Below, piece after piece: positions 37,742 through 47,000 of a DNA stretch of 64,000 nt. This DNA is from Nocardioidaceae bacterium (lineage in GTDB: Bacteria; Actinomycetota; Actinomycetes; Propionibacteriales; Nocardioidaceae), in the NCBI GenBank assembly GCA_018672315.1, contig CP076053.1, positions 744,001-808,000 of the forward strand, in the 5' to 3' direction. How positions within the stretch are numbered: position 1 is the stretch's first letter; each line of letters begins with the position of its first letter. The notes under the pieces were generated by a model that was given only the letters and a program-made list of their open reading frames with translations, ran no database searches and had not been told where the DNA came from. Made by a program: the position numbers and the translations under genes.

Positions 37742-37756
37742 TACGCTCGGCCCATG
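37742..37756 (+). promoter_or_regulatory. Leaderless promoter of the lipoprotein gene
   Basis: TACGCT (37742-37747), six bases, then ATG 37754; same geometry as at 10546. Confidence 0.5.
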
Positions 37757-38224
37757 TCGCGCACCCCGGCACCCCGACGCCTCGGTCGGCGCTGCGGCGC
37801 GCTGCTGCTCGTCCCGGCGCTGGTCGCGCTCACCGCCTGCACGCCCTCCCTCACCGACGAGGCACGCGAGCAGGGATCAGCGACGTCCGAGTCGATCGAC
37901 GAGCCGTACGACACCGCGGTCTGCGCTGCGGTACGCGACGGCATCGACGCCTACAACATCGGTGACCTCGAGGAGTCGGTGCAGGCCTTCGACGACGCCC
38001 TCCCGCTGGCGCGGACCCACGCTGCCCAGCAGGGAGCCGGCGAGGGCGCCCGGGCGGCACAGGCGTTGCTGGAAGCGGTCCGCTACTACGCGGGTCTGTC
38101 CGTCACCGAGCTGCGCGACGCCTTCCCGGCGTCCCGTGACACGGTGCGATACCAGCAGACGACGCTCGAGCAGTGCCAGCCGCTGCCGCCCGGTCTCGAG
38201 GACGAGTCCGAGCAGCTGGCCTGA
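37754..38224 (+). CDS. Hypothetical lipoprotein
   Basis: A 156-residue protein I cannot place in a family. The signal sequence RRLGRRCGALLLVPALVAL ends in the lipobox LTAC, so Cys28 would be lipidated and the protein tethered outside the membrane. The mature part is acidic and predicted helical, with a TPR-like stretch DAYNIGDLEESVQAFDDALP and two or three cysteines (AVCAAVRDG, EQCQPLPP) that may form a disulfide. It is transcribed divergently from degV and convergently with leuS. A role in the envelope is likely from location only. Confidence 0.75.
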   Translation: MSRTPAPRRLGRRCGALLLVPALVALTACTPSLTDEAREQGSATSESIDEPYDTAVCAAVRDGIDAYNIGDLEESVQAFDDALPLARTHAAQQGAGEGARAAQALLEAVRYYAGLSVTELRDAFPASRDTVRYQQTTLEQCQPLPPGLEDESEQLA

Positions 38225-38250
38225 CCATCGCCTGATCGGGCGGGCCTCGC

Positions 38251-40755
38251 TCAGACGACGACGTTCACGAGCTTCGGCGCGCGCACGACGACCTTCCGCA
38301 CCGGCGCCCCGTCGATCGCGCGCTGCACGGCCTCGTCGGCGAGGGCCGCGGCCTCCAGGTCCGCCTCGGAGATGTCGGGGGTGACCTCGAGGCGTGCGCG
38401 CACCTTGCCCTTGACCTGCACGACGCAGGTGACGGACTCCTCGACCAGCAGGCTCGGCTCGACCGCGGGCCAGCCTGCGCGGGCCACGGTCGGCTCGTGG
38501 CCCAGCCGCTCCCACATCTCCTCCGCGGTGTACGGCGCGACCAGGCTCAGCAGGATCGCCACGGCCTCCGCGCCCTCGCGCACGGCGGCGTCGTCGCTAC
38601 CCGGACCGGAGTCGACGGCCTTGCGCAGCGTGTTGACCAGCTCCATCGTGCGGGCCACCACGACGTTGAAGCGCATCGCCTCCAGCAGCTGCTCGCACTC
38701 GGCGACGGTGCGGTGCGTGGCCCGGCGTACGCCCTCGTCGCCGGTCGCCGGGTCGGCGCCGACCGCGCTGGTGACATCGCCGGACAGGCGCCACGCCCGC
38801 TGCAGGAACCGCAGCGATCCCGCCGGGCTGACGTCGGCCCAGTCGATGTTGTCCTCCGGCGGGCCCGCGAAGACCAGCGTCAGGCGGACCGCGTCGACGC
38901 CGAACTCCTCGATCTGCTCGCCCAGGTTGACGCCGTTGCCCAACGACTTGCTCATCTTCTTGCCGCCGTTGATGACCACGCCCTGGTTCAGCAGTGCGCT
39001 GAACGGCTCGGTGGCCTCGACCATCCCCATGTCGTGCAGCACCTTCATGAAGAAGCGGCTGTACATCAGGTGCAGCACCGCGTGCTCGACACCGCCGACG
39101 TACTGCCCGACCGGCATCCACTCCGCAGCCGCGTCCTCGTCGAACGGGCCGTCGGTGAACTGCGGCGAGCAGTAGCGCAGGAAGTACCAGCTGGAGTCCA
39201 CGAAGGTGTCCATCGTGTCGGTGTCCCGCAGCGCCGGTCCGCCGCACGAGGGGCAGTCGGTGTGCACCCAGTCCGTCGCCGCGGCCAGCGGCGAGGTGCC
39301 CTTGGGCTTCAGGTCCGCGCCCTTGAGGTCCGGCAGGACGACCGGCAGCTGGTCCTCCGGCACGTCGACCTCCCCGCAGCTGTCGCAGTGCACCACCGGG
39401 ATGGGGCAGCCCCAGAAGCGCTGGCGGCTCAGCAGCCAGTCGCGCAGGCGGAAGTTGACCGCACCGGATCCCTTGCCCTGCGACTCCAGCTGGTCGATCA
39501 TCGCGCGGACGCCGGCCGTCTTGTCGGTCAGTCCGTCCAGGTCCCCGGAGTTGACGTACGCCCCGTCGCCCGTGGTCGCCACGCCGGACTCGACCGGGTC
39601 CTCGGCCCCGGGCACGTCGACGACGACCTTGACGGGCAGGCTGAAGGCGCGGGCGAAGTCCAGGTCGCGCTGGTCGTGCGCCGGCACCGCCATGACCGCA
39701 CCCGTGCCGTAGTCGGCCAGCACGTAGTCGGTCGCGTAGACCGGCAGCCGCTCCCCGTTCGCCGGGTTCACCGCGTGCACGCCGAGGAAGACGCCCGTCT
39801 TCGCCCGGTCGGTGGCCAGGCGGTCGATGTCGGAGGCCTTGCGCACGTCCTCGACGTAGGCCTCGTACGCCTCGCGCTGCCCCGGCGCGCACAGCTCGCC
39901 CGCCAGCGGCGCATCGGCCGCGACGACGAAGAACGTCGCGCCGTGCAGGGTGTCGGGGCGGGTGGTGTAGACGGTGGTGGTGCGGGTCGAACCGTCCGAC
40001 AGCTCGATCTCGAAGTCGACGTGGGCGCCCTCGGACCGGCCGATCCAGTTGCGCTGCAGCGTCAACACGCGCTCGGGCCAGCGACCCTCCAGCCGCTCCA
40101 TGTCGTCGAGCAGCCGCTGGGCGTAGTCGGTGACCTTGAAGTACCACTGGTTCAGCTCGCGCTTGGTCACCTGCGCGCCGCACCGCTCGCACGCGCCGTC
40201 GACGACCTGCTCGTTCGCCAGCACCGTCTGGTCGTTCGGGCACCAGTTGACCGGCGAGTCCTTGCGGTAGGCCAGACCGCGCCGTCGGAACGCCAGGAAC
40301 AGCCACTGGGTCCAGCGGTAGTACTCCGGGTCGGAGGTGTGCAGCCGCCGCGACCAGTCGAAGGCGATGCCGTAGCGCCGGAAGGAGTCGGCCTGGGTCT
40401 CGATGTTCGCGTACGTGTAGGTCGCCGGGTGCTCGTCCCGCTTGATCGCGGCGTTCTCCGCGGGCAGCCCGAAGGAGTCCCAACCGATCGGGTTGAGCAC
40501 GTCGTAGCCGCGCTGCCACCAGAAGCGCGCGATCACGTCGTGCAGCGCGGTCACCTCCGCGTGGCCCATGTGCAGGTCGCCCGAGGGGTAGGGGAACATC
40601 GTCAGCGCGTACCGCTTCTCCCCGCGGCCCGGCTCCTGCTGACCGCCCTTGATGCCGCCCTCGCCGGCGGTGAAGGGGAAGCGCTCCCAGATCTCGAGCC
40701 ACTTCGCCTGCAGCGCGGCCGGGTCGTACGTGGCGGTCTGGTCCTGGTCGCTCAT
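38251..40755 (-). CDS. leuS: Leucyl-tRNA synthetase
   Basis: Charges tRNA(Leu) with leucine; class Ia. The 834 residues have the HIGH motif in [15 protein letters not shown] (about 55), the CP1 editing domain (about 230-420; [18 protein letters not shown]), the zinc-type [12 protein letters not shown] and CPSCGGP knuckles, and KMSKS in [14 protein letters not shown] (about 590). The C-terminal [11 protein letters not shown] block is conserved. I chose ATG 40755 ([12 protein letters not shown]) since GAGGA precedes it by four bases; an upstream GTG in frame would start inside the leader. Its 5' leader holds a Leu-rich leader peptide and an intrinsic terminator, so expression is probably controlled by leucine supply. 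Confidence 0.96.
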   Translation of the reverse strand: MSDQDQTATYDPAALQAKWLEIWERFPFTAGEGGIKGGQQEPGRGEKRYALTMFPYPSGDLHMGHAEVTALHDVIARFWWQRGYDVLNPIGWDSFGLPAENAAIKRDEHPATYTYANIETQADSFRRYGIAFDWSRRLHTSDPEYYRWTQWLFLAFRRRGLAYRKDSPVNWCPNDQTVLANEQVVDGACERCGAQVTKRELNQWYFKVTDYAQRLLDDMERLEGRWPERVLTLQRNWIGRSEGAHVDFEIELSDGSTRTTTVYTTRPDTLHGATFFVVAADAPLAGELCAPGQREAYEAYVEDVRKASDIDRLATDRAKTGVFLGVHAVNPANGERLPVYATDYVLADYGTGAVMAVPAHDQRDLDFARAFSLPVKVVVDVPGAEDPVESGVATTGDGAYVNSGDLDGLTDKTAGVRAMIDQLESQGKGSGAVNFRLRDWLLSRQRFWGCPIPVVHCDSCGEVDVPEDQLPVVLPDLKGADLKPKGTSPLAAATDWVHTDCPSCGGPALRDTDTMDTFVDSSWYFLRYCSPQFTDGPFDEDAAAEWMPVGQYVGGVEHAVLHLMYSRFFMKVLHDMGMVEATEPFSALLNQGVVINGGKKMSKSLGNGVNLGEQIEEFGVDAVRLTLVFAGPPEDNIDWADVSPAGSLRFLQRAWRLSGDVTSAVGADPATGDEGVRRATHRTVAECEQLLEAMRFNVVVARTMELVNTLRKAVDSGPGSDDAAVREGAEAVAILLSLVAPYTAEEMWERLGHEPTVARAGWPAVEPSLLVEESVTCVVQVKGKVRARLEVTPDISEADLEAAALADEAVQRAIDGAPVRKVVVRAPKLVNVVV

Positions 40756-40792
40756 GGGGTCCTCACGGTCGTGACTGCGGTGGTGCGGGCAC

Positions 40793-40817
40793 AAAAAAAC
40801 CCTCCGGGCAGGAGGGT
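40793..40817 (-). terminator. Intrinsic terminator (attenuator) in the leuS leader
   Basis: On the minus strand a 7-bp stem ACCCTCC/GGAGGGT (40817-40811 with 40805-40799) and a 5-base loop run straight into seven T residues (40799-40793), the first of which also closes the stem. It lies 38 bases before the leuS start codon, so termination here would prevent leuS transcription. It is the only clear T-run terminator in the window. Confidence 0.88.
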
Positions 40818-40818
40818 G

Positions 40819-40852
40819 GCCGCGCTGTCGTCGTCGAAGACGTCAGCGCGGC
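40819..40852 (-). promoter_or_regulatory. Leader hairpin overlapping the leader-peptide stop
   Basis: A perfect 9-bp stem, GCCGCGCTG (40852-40844) with CAGCGCGGC (40827-40819), both read on the minus strand, with a 16-base loop. Its 5' arm covers the last codons and most of the stop of the leader peptide, so a ribosome stalled at the Leu codons would hide it. Its 3' arm abuts the terminator. Confidence 0.75.
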
Positions 40853-40878
40853 TGCAGAAGGAGTCGTGTGCTCAGCAC
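40843..40878 (-). CDS. Leucine-rich leader peptide of leuS
   Basis: An 11-codon reading frame GTG CTG AGC ACA CGA CTC CTT, then CTG CAG CCG CGC TGA, encoding MLSTRLLLQPR. Four of 11 residues are Leu, three of them consecutive with three different codons. It is placed between a -10 box and a hairpin/terminator directly ahead of leuS. This is the layout of ribosome-mediated attenuation, in which stalling for lack of charged tRNA(Leu) changes the fold of the leader. The GTG lies six bases after the -10 box, so the leader mRNA would itself be leaderless. I did not find a convincing antiterminator by eye. Confidence 0.72.
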   Translation of the reverse strand: MLSTRLLLQPR

Positions 40879-40890
40879 GCATCCATCCTA
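40876..40890 (-). promoter_or_regulatory. Promoter of the leuS leader transcript
   Basis: On the minus strand TAGGAT (40890-40885), six bases, then GTG 40878 of the leader peptide. The -35 is not distinct. It diverges from the galE promoter 30 bases away. Confidence 0.55.
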
Positions 40891-40920
40891 GCGCGACGGC
40901 GACCGTCGACCCGCGGGGTC

Positions 40921-40926
40921 TAGGGT
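40921..40926 (+). promoter_or_regulatory. Putative -10 box of galE
   Basis: TAGGGT at 40921-40926 predicts transcription from about 40933 and a leader of about 40 bases that carries the AGGAG ribosome site before ATG 40973. Only moderate support. Confidence 0.4.
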
Positions 40927-40972
40927 CGTGGTCCGACCTGTCGCACGACGCACGAGACGTACGAGGAGACCC

Positions 40973-41947
40973 ATGAGCTGGCTGGTGACCGGAGGGGCGG
41001 GCTACATCGGCTCCCACGTGGTGCGCGCCTTCCACGAGCAGGGACTCGCCACCGTCGTCGTCGACGACTTCTCCTCGGGTCACCGCAGCTTCGTCGATCC
41101 CGAGACCGAGCTCATCGAGGGCTCGATCGTCGACACCGACCTGCTGCGCAAGGCGATGGCCAACCACACGGTCGAGGGCGTCGTGCACATCGCCGGCTTC
41201 AAGTACGCCGGTGTCTCCGTCGAGGACCCGCTGCACTGCTACGACGTCAACGTCACCGGCACCGCGAGCCTGCTGCGCGCCATGCGCGAGGAGGGCGTCG
41301 ACAAGGTCGTCTTCTCCTCCTCCGCGGCGACCTTCGGCACCCCCGACACCGATATCGTCACCGAGCGGACCGCGACCACGCCGGAGTCCCCGTACGGCGA
41401 GTCCAAGCTCATCGGCGAGTGGCTGCTGCGCGACGTCGCCCGTGCCCACGGCATCGCGCACACCTCGCTGCGCTACTTCAACGTGGTCGGCTCCGGCTAC
41501 GACGACCGGTACGACACGAGCCCCCACAACCTCTTCCCGCTGGTCTTCGACGCGTTGGTGGCGGGGCGTACGCCGAAGATCTTCGGCGACGACTACCCCA
41601 CACCGGACGGCACCTGCGTCCGCGACTACATCCATGTCGCCGACCTGGCGCACTCCCACGTGGCCGCCGCACGCCGCATGATCGCCGGCGAACCGGTGGA
41701 ACCGGTCTACAACCTCGGCTCCGGCGACGGGTCCTCCGTCGCGCAGATCATGGCCGCCGTGCGCGAGGTGACCGGCATCGACTTCACCCCCGAGATCGCC
41801 CCCAGGCGACCCGGCGACCCCGCCCGCATCGTCGCCTCCGGCGACCTCGCGGCCCGTGACCTGGAGTGGCGCATGCGCCACACCCTCACCGAGATGGTGG
41901 AGAGCGCCTGGCGGGCCCGCCAGGCGGCCGAGCAGGACCGAGCCTGA
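40973..41947 (+). CDS. galE: UDP-glucose 4-epimerase GalE
   Basis: Interconverts UDP-glucose and UDP-galactose with bound NAD. The 324 residues start with the Rossmann motif WLVTGGAGYIGSHVVRAF. Catalytic Ser and Tyr-Lys lie in KVVFSSSAATFG (about 117) and PYGESKLIGEWLLRD (about 142). SLRYFNVVGSGYDDRYD and DGTCVRDYIHVADLAHSHV are GalE-specific. ATG 40973 was chosen because AGGAG sits seven bases upstream; a GTG fifteen codons earlier would add an Arg-rich tail. It is divergent from leuS and precedes the SDR gene by nine bases, probably in one operon. Confidence 0.92.
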   Translation: MSWLVTGGAGYIGSHVVRAFHEQGLATVVVDDFSSGHRSFVDPETELIEGSIVDTDLLRKAMANHTVEGVVHIAGFKYAGVSVEDPLHCYDVNVTGTASLLRAMREEGVDKVVFSSSAATFGTPDTDIVTERTATTPESPYGESKLIGEWLLRDVARAHGIAHTSLRYFNVVGSGYDDRYDTSPHNLFPLVFDALVAGRTPKIFGDDYPTPDGTCVRDYIHVADLAHSHVAAARRMIAGEPVEPVYNLGSGDGSSVAQIMAAVREVTGIDFTPEIAPRRPGDPARIVASGDLAARDLEWRMRHTLTEMVESAWRARQAAEQDRA

Positions 41948-41956
41948 GGAGCAGAC

Positions 41957-42730
41957 GTGACCGACCAGATGAGCACCCTGCAGATGTTCGACATGACCGG
42001 CAAGGTCGTCGTGGTCACCGGAGCCTCCTCCGGGCTGGGCGTCGCGTTCGCCCGTGCCTTCGCCGAGGCCGGCGCCGACGTGGCCCTCGGTGCGCGTCGC
42101 GTCGAGAAGCTCGAGGACACCGCACAGATGGTGCGCGACCTCGGCCGGCGTGCCATCACCGTGGCGACCGACGTGGCGGACCCGGAGCAGTGCACGGCGC
42201 TCGTCGAGGCGGCCATGGAGGAGTTCGGACGTGTCGACGTGCTCGTCAACAACGCCGGCATCGGCACGGCCGTGCCCGCGACCCGCGAGACGGTCGAGCA
42301 GTTCCGCCAGGTCGTCGAGGTGAACCTCGAGGGCTGCTACTGGATGGCCCAGGCGTGCGGCCGGGTCATGGGCGAGGGCTCCTCGATCATCAACATCTCC
42401 TCGGTGCTCGGCATCACCACCGGCGGGCTGCCGCAGGCGGCGTACTCGGCGACCAAGGCGGGGCTGAACGGCATGACCCGCGACCTCGCCCAGCAGTGGA
42501 CGGGTCGCAAGGGCATCCGCGTGAACTCGATCGCGCCCGGCTTCTTCGCCTCCGAGATGACCGAGCAGTACCCCGACGGCTACCTCGACAAGGTCACCTC
42601 CCGCGTCCCGGCGGGGCGTACGGGTGACCCGCGCGAGCTCGCCGCGACGGCGGTCTGGTTGGCCTCCCCGGCCGCCGGCTACGTCACCGGCCAGACGATC
42701 GCCGTCGACGGCGGCATGACCATCGCATGA
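41957..42730 (+). CDS. SDR-family oxidoreductase
   Basis: A 257-residue classical short-chain dehydrogenase/reductase. The cofactor motif TGASSGLGVAFARAF (TGxxxGxG) is at about 16-30, NNAGIG at about 97, catalytic Ser in INISSVLGITTGG (about 146) and Tyr-Lys in AAYSATKAGLNGM (about 160). An Arg-rich ALGARRVEKL after the second strand favours NADP(H). The C-terminus GYVTGQTIAVDGGMTIA is typical. The substrate is unknown. GTG 41957 follows AGGAG by six bases and lies nine bases after galE. Confidence 0.9.
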   Translation: MTDQMSTLQMFDMTGKVVVVTGASSGLGVAFARAFAEAGADVALGARRVEKLEDTAQMVRDLGRRAITVATDVADPEQCTALVEAAMEEFGRVDVLVNNAGIGTAVPATRETVEQFRQVVEVNLEGCYWMAQACGRVMGEGSSIINISSVLGITTGGLPQAAYSATKAGLNGMTRDLAQQWTGRKGIRVNSIAPGFFASEMTEQYPDGYLDKVTSRVPAGRTGDPRELAATAVWLASPAAGYVTGQTIAVDGGMTIA

Positions 42731-42763
42731 GCACGCCTGAGCACCCCTGACCACACCCGACCC

Positions 42764-43330
42764 GTGCCCCATCGCGACTCCGTCGTCCCGGCTCCTGACG
42801 ACCGGCCACGCCGCAGGCGTCGTGCGATGCGGGTGCTGCTGGTGGACCCCCGCGACAGGGTGCTGCTCTTCCGCGACTCCGACCTCGGGCTCGACCCGGT
42901 CGCGCACTGGTGGATGACGCCGGGCGGCGGCGTCGACCCGGGCGAGACGGACGTGGGAGCAGCGCTGCGGGAGGTGGCCGAGGAGACGGGCTTCCGGCTG
43001 ACCGCCGACGACCTCGTGGGGCCGCTGGCTCGGCGGACGGTCGTGCACGGCTACAGCGACGTGGTCGTCGAGCAGGAGGAGGTCTTCTGGTCGGCGCGTA
43101 CGCCGCACGACCGCATCAGCACCGCGGGCCACACCGCGGAGGAGCAGCAGTCGCTCGCAGGCCACCGGTGGTGGACCCGGGCGGAACTCGAGGCCCACGC
43201 CGCGGACGCCGCCGCGGAGCCGCTGTGGCCCGGGCGTCTGGCCGAGCTGCTCGACCTGGCCGCCTCGTGGGTCCCGGGCCTGGAGCCCGCTGATCTCGGG
43301 ACGGTCGAGGAGTCGACGGTCCCGACCTGA
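42764..43330 (+). CDS. NUDIX hydrolase
   Basis: A 188-residue NUDIX-fold hydrolase that cleaves a nucleoside diphosphate linked to another moiety. The Nudix box is GGGVDPGETDVGAALREVAE followed by ETGF, with the REVAEETG metal ligands intact. The domain begins at AMRVLLVDPRDRVLLFRDS (about 23). The first 20 residues are Arg/Pro-rich and may not be translated: GTG 42764 has no clear ribosome site and an ATG at 42827 (MRVLLVDP) is the most likely alternative. It follows the SDR gene by 33 bases. Confidence 0.85.
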   Translation: MPHRDSVVPAPDDRPRRRRRAMRVLLVDPRDRVLLFRDSDLGLDPVAHWWMTPGGGVDPGETDVGAALREVAEETGFRLTADDLVGPLARRTVVHGYSDVVVEQEEVFWSARTPHDRISTAGHTAEEQQSLAGHRWWTRAELEAHAADAAAEPLWPGRLAELLDLAASWVPGLEPADLGTVEESTVPT

Positions 43331-43351
43331 CCTGGGACGTCGGAGAAGGCG

Positions 43352-43936
43352 TCAGATGCGTACGCCGTGCACCGCGAGCGGGAGCCCGATCTGCTCCTCC
43401 TCGTAGGCGAAGTGGCTCTCGACCAGGGCGCGCAGGGCGGCGTACGCCTCTGCCAGCTCGGTGAGCCGCGAGGGGTCGGCCTGCGCGCCACGAGCGATCC
43501 CGTCGAAGTCCTCGAGCGCCTCGTGCACGACGACGTGCTCGGCGGCGAGCCGGTCGAGCACCGGCTCGAGACCGTGGACGCCGTCACGGTCGGCGGCCCG
43601 TAGCGCGGGGTAGAGGTGCGCATCCTCGATGCGGTGGTGCGCCTCGACGGCCCGGCACAGCTGGCCGCAGAACGAGCCGAGCTGCTGGTACGCCTGCGTC
43701 AGTCCCATGCGGTGCATCGCGGCCCTCACGTCGGCGACCGCACCGACACCGTCGACCAGGCCGTCGACGAGCTGCTGCACCTGGGCGAACCCGCCGCGGT
43801 AGTTGTCGTGGATCATCCGCAGGTGCTCACCGGTGCGTCGGTCCATCGGCGAGGCGTCGGCGTACACCGCGTGCTCACCGCCAGGACGGTCCTGCCGGCG
43901 GGGTCGGTCGGCGTCGAGGAACTGCGGGATGCTCAC
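43352..43936 (-). CDS. Hemerythrin HHE cation-binding domain protein
   Basis: A 194-residue four-helix protein likely to bind a di-iron centre. Candidate ligands are in GEHLRMIHDNYRGG (about 38), VEAHHRIEDAHLYPAL (about 98), LAAEHVVVHEAL (about 127) and VESHFAYEEEQIGL (about 173), matching the H-HxxxE-HxxxH pattern. Such proteins sense or carry O2, NO or iron, or protect from oxidative stress. GTG 43936 is seven bases after GGGAGGAT. It lies just upstream of a terminator and the large secreted peroxidase gene on the same strand; a functional link is possible but not shown. Confidence 0.84.
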   Translation of the reverse strand: MSIPQFLDADRPRRQDRPGGEHAVYADASPMDRRTGEHLRMIHDNYRGGFAQVQQLVDGLVDGVGAVADVRAAMHRMGLTQAYQQLGSFCGQLCRAVEAHHRIEDAHLYPALRAADRDGVHGLEPVLDRLAAEHVVVHEALEDFDGIARGAQADPSRLTELAEAYAALRALVESHFAYEEEQIGLPLAVHGVRI

Positions 43937-43989
43937 GGCCCGATCCTCCCAGCCCCTCCCGGCCCTTCTGATGACGCAGCGCGGCACGA

Positions 43990-44022
43990 CGGCGGCCCGG
44001 ACCTGGCTGGTCCGGGCCGCCG
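43990..44022 (-). terminator. Hairpin terminator after the peroxidase gene
   Basis: A perfect 14-bp G/C-rich stem (43990-44003 with 44009-44022) and 5-base loop sit about 60 bases past the peroxidase stop, without a T-run. Confidence 0.75.
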
Positions 44023-44079
44023 CGGGTGCGCCGACACCGTTGGGAGGGGGGTCCGGTGTCGGCCACCGCCCCGTACGCG

Positions 44080-47000
44080 CTAGCGCGTGCGGAAGACCAC
44101 CCGTGTCCTCGCGAGCGGGTTGCCGGCGAGATCGCGGACCCCCGTCTGCGTGGTGCCGCGCAGCACCAGCCGGTAGCGCGACCGGGGCGACAGCCGCAGG
44201 TCGGGATCGACGACCATCACCCGCCCGTCCGCCGAGAGCCGCACGGTGTGGCTGCGGAACGCCCGGGCGGTGACATCGCGGAGGAGGACCCCCGAACCGC
44301 CCTCGACCGCGACGGGTTCGCTGAAGCGGACCCAGAGGTTGCCGTTGCGGCGTACGCCGCTCTCACCCGCCAGCGGGCGTGTCGAGACCACGGTGGGTGC
44401 TGTCGTGTCCGCTGGTGCCGACCTGACCGGGTCCGACGCCGCCGAGGGTGCGGTGCGACCGAAGGCACCCAGCGCGACGACCCGGAAGGTGAAGGTCGTC
44501 CCCGAGGCCAGGGACTCGATCACGACCTGGGTCGCGTTCGCCGGGATGCCTCCGACCGTCCGGATGACGTCTCCACCGTTGATCACCTGCACCTCGAACC
44601 CCGTGATCGCCGAGCCCGTCGACGCGGCCGGAGCGAACCTCACGGTCGCTGTCCTGCCGTCCACGACCGCAGAGAGGATCGTGGGGGCTGCCGGCGGCTG
44701 CGGTGCCGGCGGCTGGGGAGCCGGGGGCTGCGGTGCCGGGGGCTGCGGTGCCGGCGGCTGCGGTGCCGGCGGCTGCGGTGCCGGCGGCTGCGGCGCAGGT
44801 GCCTCGGGCAGCAGCGCGCCTGATTCCGCCGACGGTGCGCTCGTCCCGGAGGGGCTGACGGCCACCACACGCAGGGTGACCGGGGTCCCGGGCGTCAGCC
44901 CCTCCACGACGGCCTCCCGGGCATCGGCAGGGATTCCGGTGATCGCGTCGACCACCTGTCCGTCGACCAGCACCTGGACGGCGAAGCCGGTGACCGCAAG
45001 ACCGGCACCGACCTCACCCGGCGAGAAGGTCAGCGAGGCCGTCGTGCCCTCGATCGTGGCCGTCAGCAGCTCGGGCGGGGCCGGCACCACCGTCAGGTCG
45101 ACGGTCTCGTCGGCGAACCGGAGCCGTTCCACGTTCCTCACTCGATCGGTGCCGTCCGTGCCGGCGTCGTCGGTGACGGTCGTCCACTCGCCGTCGACCG
45201 TCACGGTGTAGTCGTCGCGCGATCCGGTGAAGACCGCGACGTCGACGTCGTCCGCCGCGCCGCCGTCGAGCAGCTCGCGCACGATGACGATGTCGCCCGG
45301 ATCCACGTCGCCGGCGAAGACGGCCTGCTGCAGCGTCCGGGCGCTGCCGGGCAGGTACGGAGCCCTCATCCCGTCCGCGGAGCCGATCTCGGTCGACGGG
45401 TCGGCAGGATCCGTCCGGATGCTCAGGCGAGCGTTGAGCCACAGGTCGCCGTCGAGCACGTCATCGCCCGCCCGACCCTCGATCTCGTCGCTCCCGGCGC
45501 CGCCGACGATGATGTTGCCACCGTCGAACGGCGCCTCCACCATGCCGTCGAGCCCCGCGATGCGGTCGATGCCTTCCTGGGTGAGCGCGTGGTCGGTGCC
45601 CAGGTCGGCGGCCTCACGGTCGTCGCCGCGGAGCACGTCGTCGAGCTCCCAGCCCGAGAGCGCCTCGACCAGGTCGAAGCGGTCCCGGTTCGTCTCGACC
45701 GACGGGGGCAGCAGACCGTTGACGTCCATGTCGGAGTCGGCGGCTCGCGGGTCGTCCTTGTGCGTCACCCAGTCGAAGCCGAGCATTCCCTCGGATCGCT
45801 GGATGCCCGGCCCCGCCATCATGATGTCGTCGCCACCCTCGGCGTCGTAGTCCTGCTCGCCACCGTCCCCGTTCAGCACGTCGTGGCCGGCCTCGTTCGG
45901 GTCGTCCTGGAACGGTGCGCCGTTGTCTCCCTGCAGGAGGCTGAAGGGCCCTTTGCCGTCCTCGATCCAGTCGTCGCCGTCGTCGCCGAAGACCGTGTCG
46001 TTCCCGTCGCCGGCGAAGACGAAGTCATCGCCGGGGCCGGCGAAGCTCTCGGTCATGTCGTTGCCGCCGACGATGAAGTCCTTGCCGCGACCGCCCTGGT
46101 TCAGATCGCCTCCGAATCCCTGTCCGGAAGAGATGGCGTCGTCGCCGTCCCCTCCCTTGATGGTGTCGTCACCGGCGAGGTCGGTCAGGATGTCGTCGCC
46201 GAGGCCGCCGACGATGCTGTCGTTGCCGTCGCCGCCCTGGAGGCGGTCGTCCCCGTCGTTGCCACGCAGGGTGTCGTCGCCCTCGCTGGCCCGGATCGAG
46301 TCCGCGCCGGCCGTGCCGTTGAAGACGGCATGCTCGCCGCCTCCGAAACGCACCGTCCCGTCCGGCATCCTCGTCAGCAGCACGCTCTCGTCCCACTCGG
46401 TGGCCGCATCGTCCAGGATCAGCCCGCTCGTGCCCAGGTTGGCGACCTCGAAGACGAAGTCGGGACGGGAGAAGGTGTCAGCCGGCAGTCCTGCCACGTC
46501 GGTGTTGCGCATGACCAGCTCCGCGAAGGAGTTGCCCTCGAGCTGCGTGAGCAGGTTCAGGCCCGCCGTCCGCGAGAGGTAGTAGAACCGGTCGCCGTCC
46601 TGCAGGTCCTCCAGCTGCGTCTCGAAGACGTAGTTGAAGGTGGCGCCGAGCATGCCCCCGGAGACCATCGGCTTCTCCGCGAGTCCTCCCATCCAGAGGT
46701 CGATGTCGTCCACACCCGTCGTGCTGCGTCCGGCGTCGTCGCTCCACGCGCCCTGGCTGTTGACGAAGTCGTACGCGTCCTGGGTGGCCTGCACCGACTC
46801 CAGCTCCTGCGGCGTCGGTGGGTCCGACAACGTCGGTGCCGGGGTCCCGGCGAGGTCGAGGACGACCTGGGCTGCTTCGCGCCGGGCACTCGTGCCGGTG
46901 GCGGCGACGATGTCCGGGTGGCGCCCGTACGCCGCGACGAAGTTCACCAGCGACGCCGGGTGCCGCAGCCCGAAGTTCAGGTCGGCCCAGCTGGTGTAGG

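Noticed and set aside
40793-40878. T-box riboswitch upstream of leuS
   Set aside because: No T-box sequence (TGGNACCGCG-type) or specifier stem was found. The short Leu-codon frame plus terminator fits attenuation better.
40763-43198. An 811-codon minus-strand frame across galE, the SDR gene and part of the NUDIX gene
   Set aside because: It overlaps three clear plus-strand genes and its product is low-complexity. It only ends in the leuS leader by chance.
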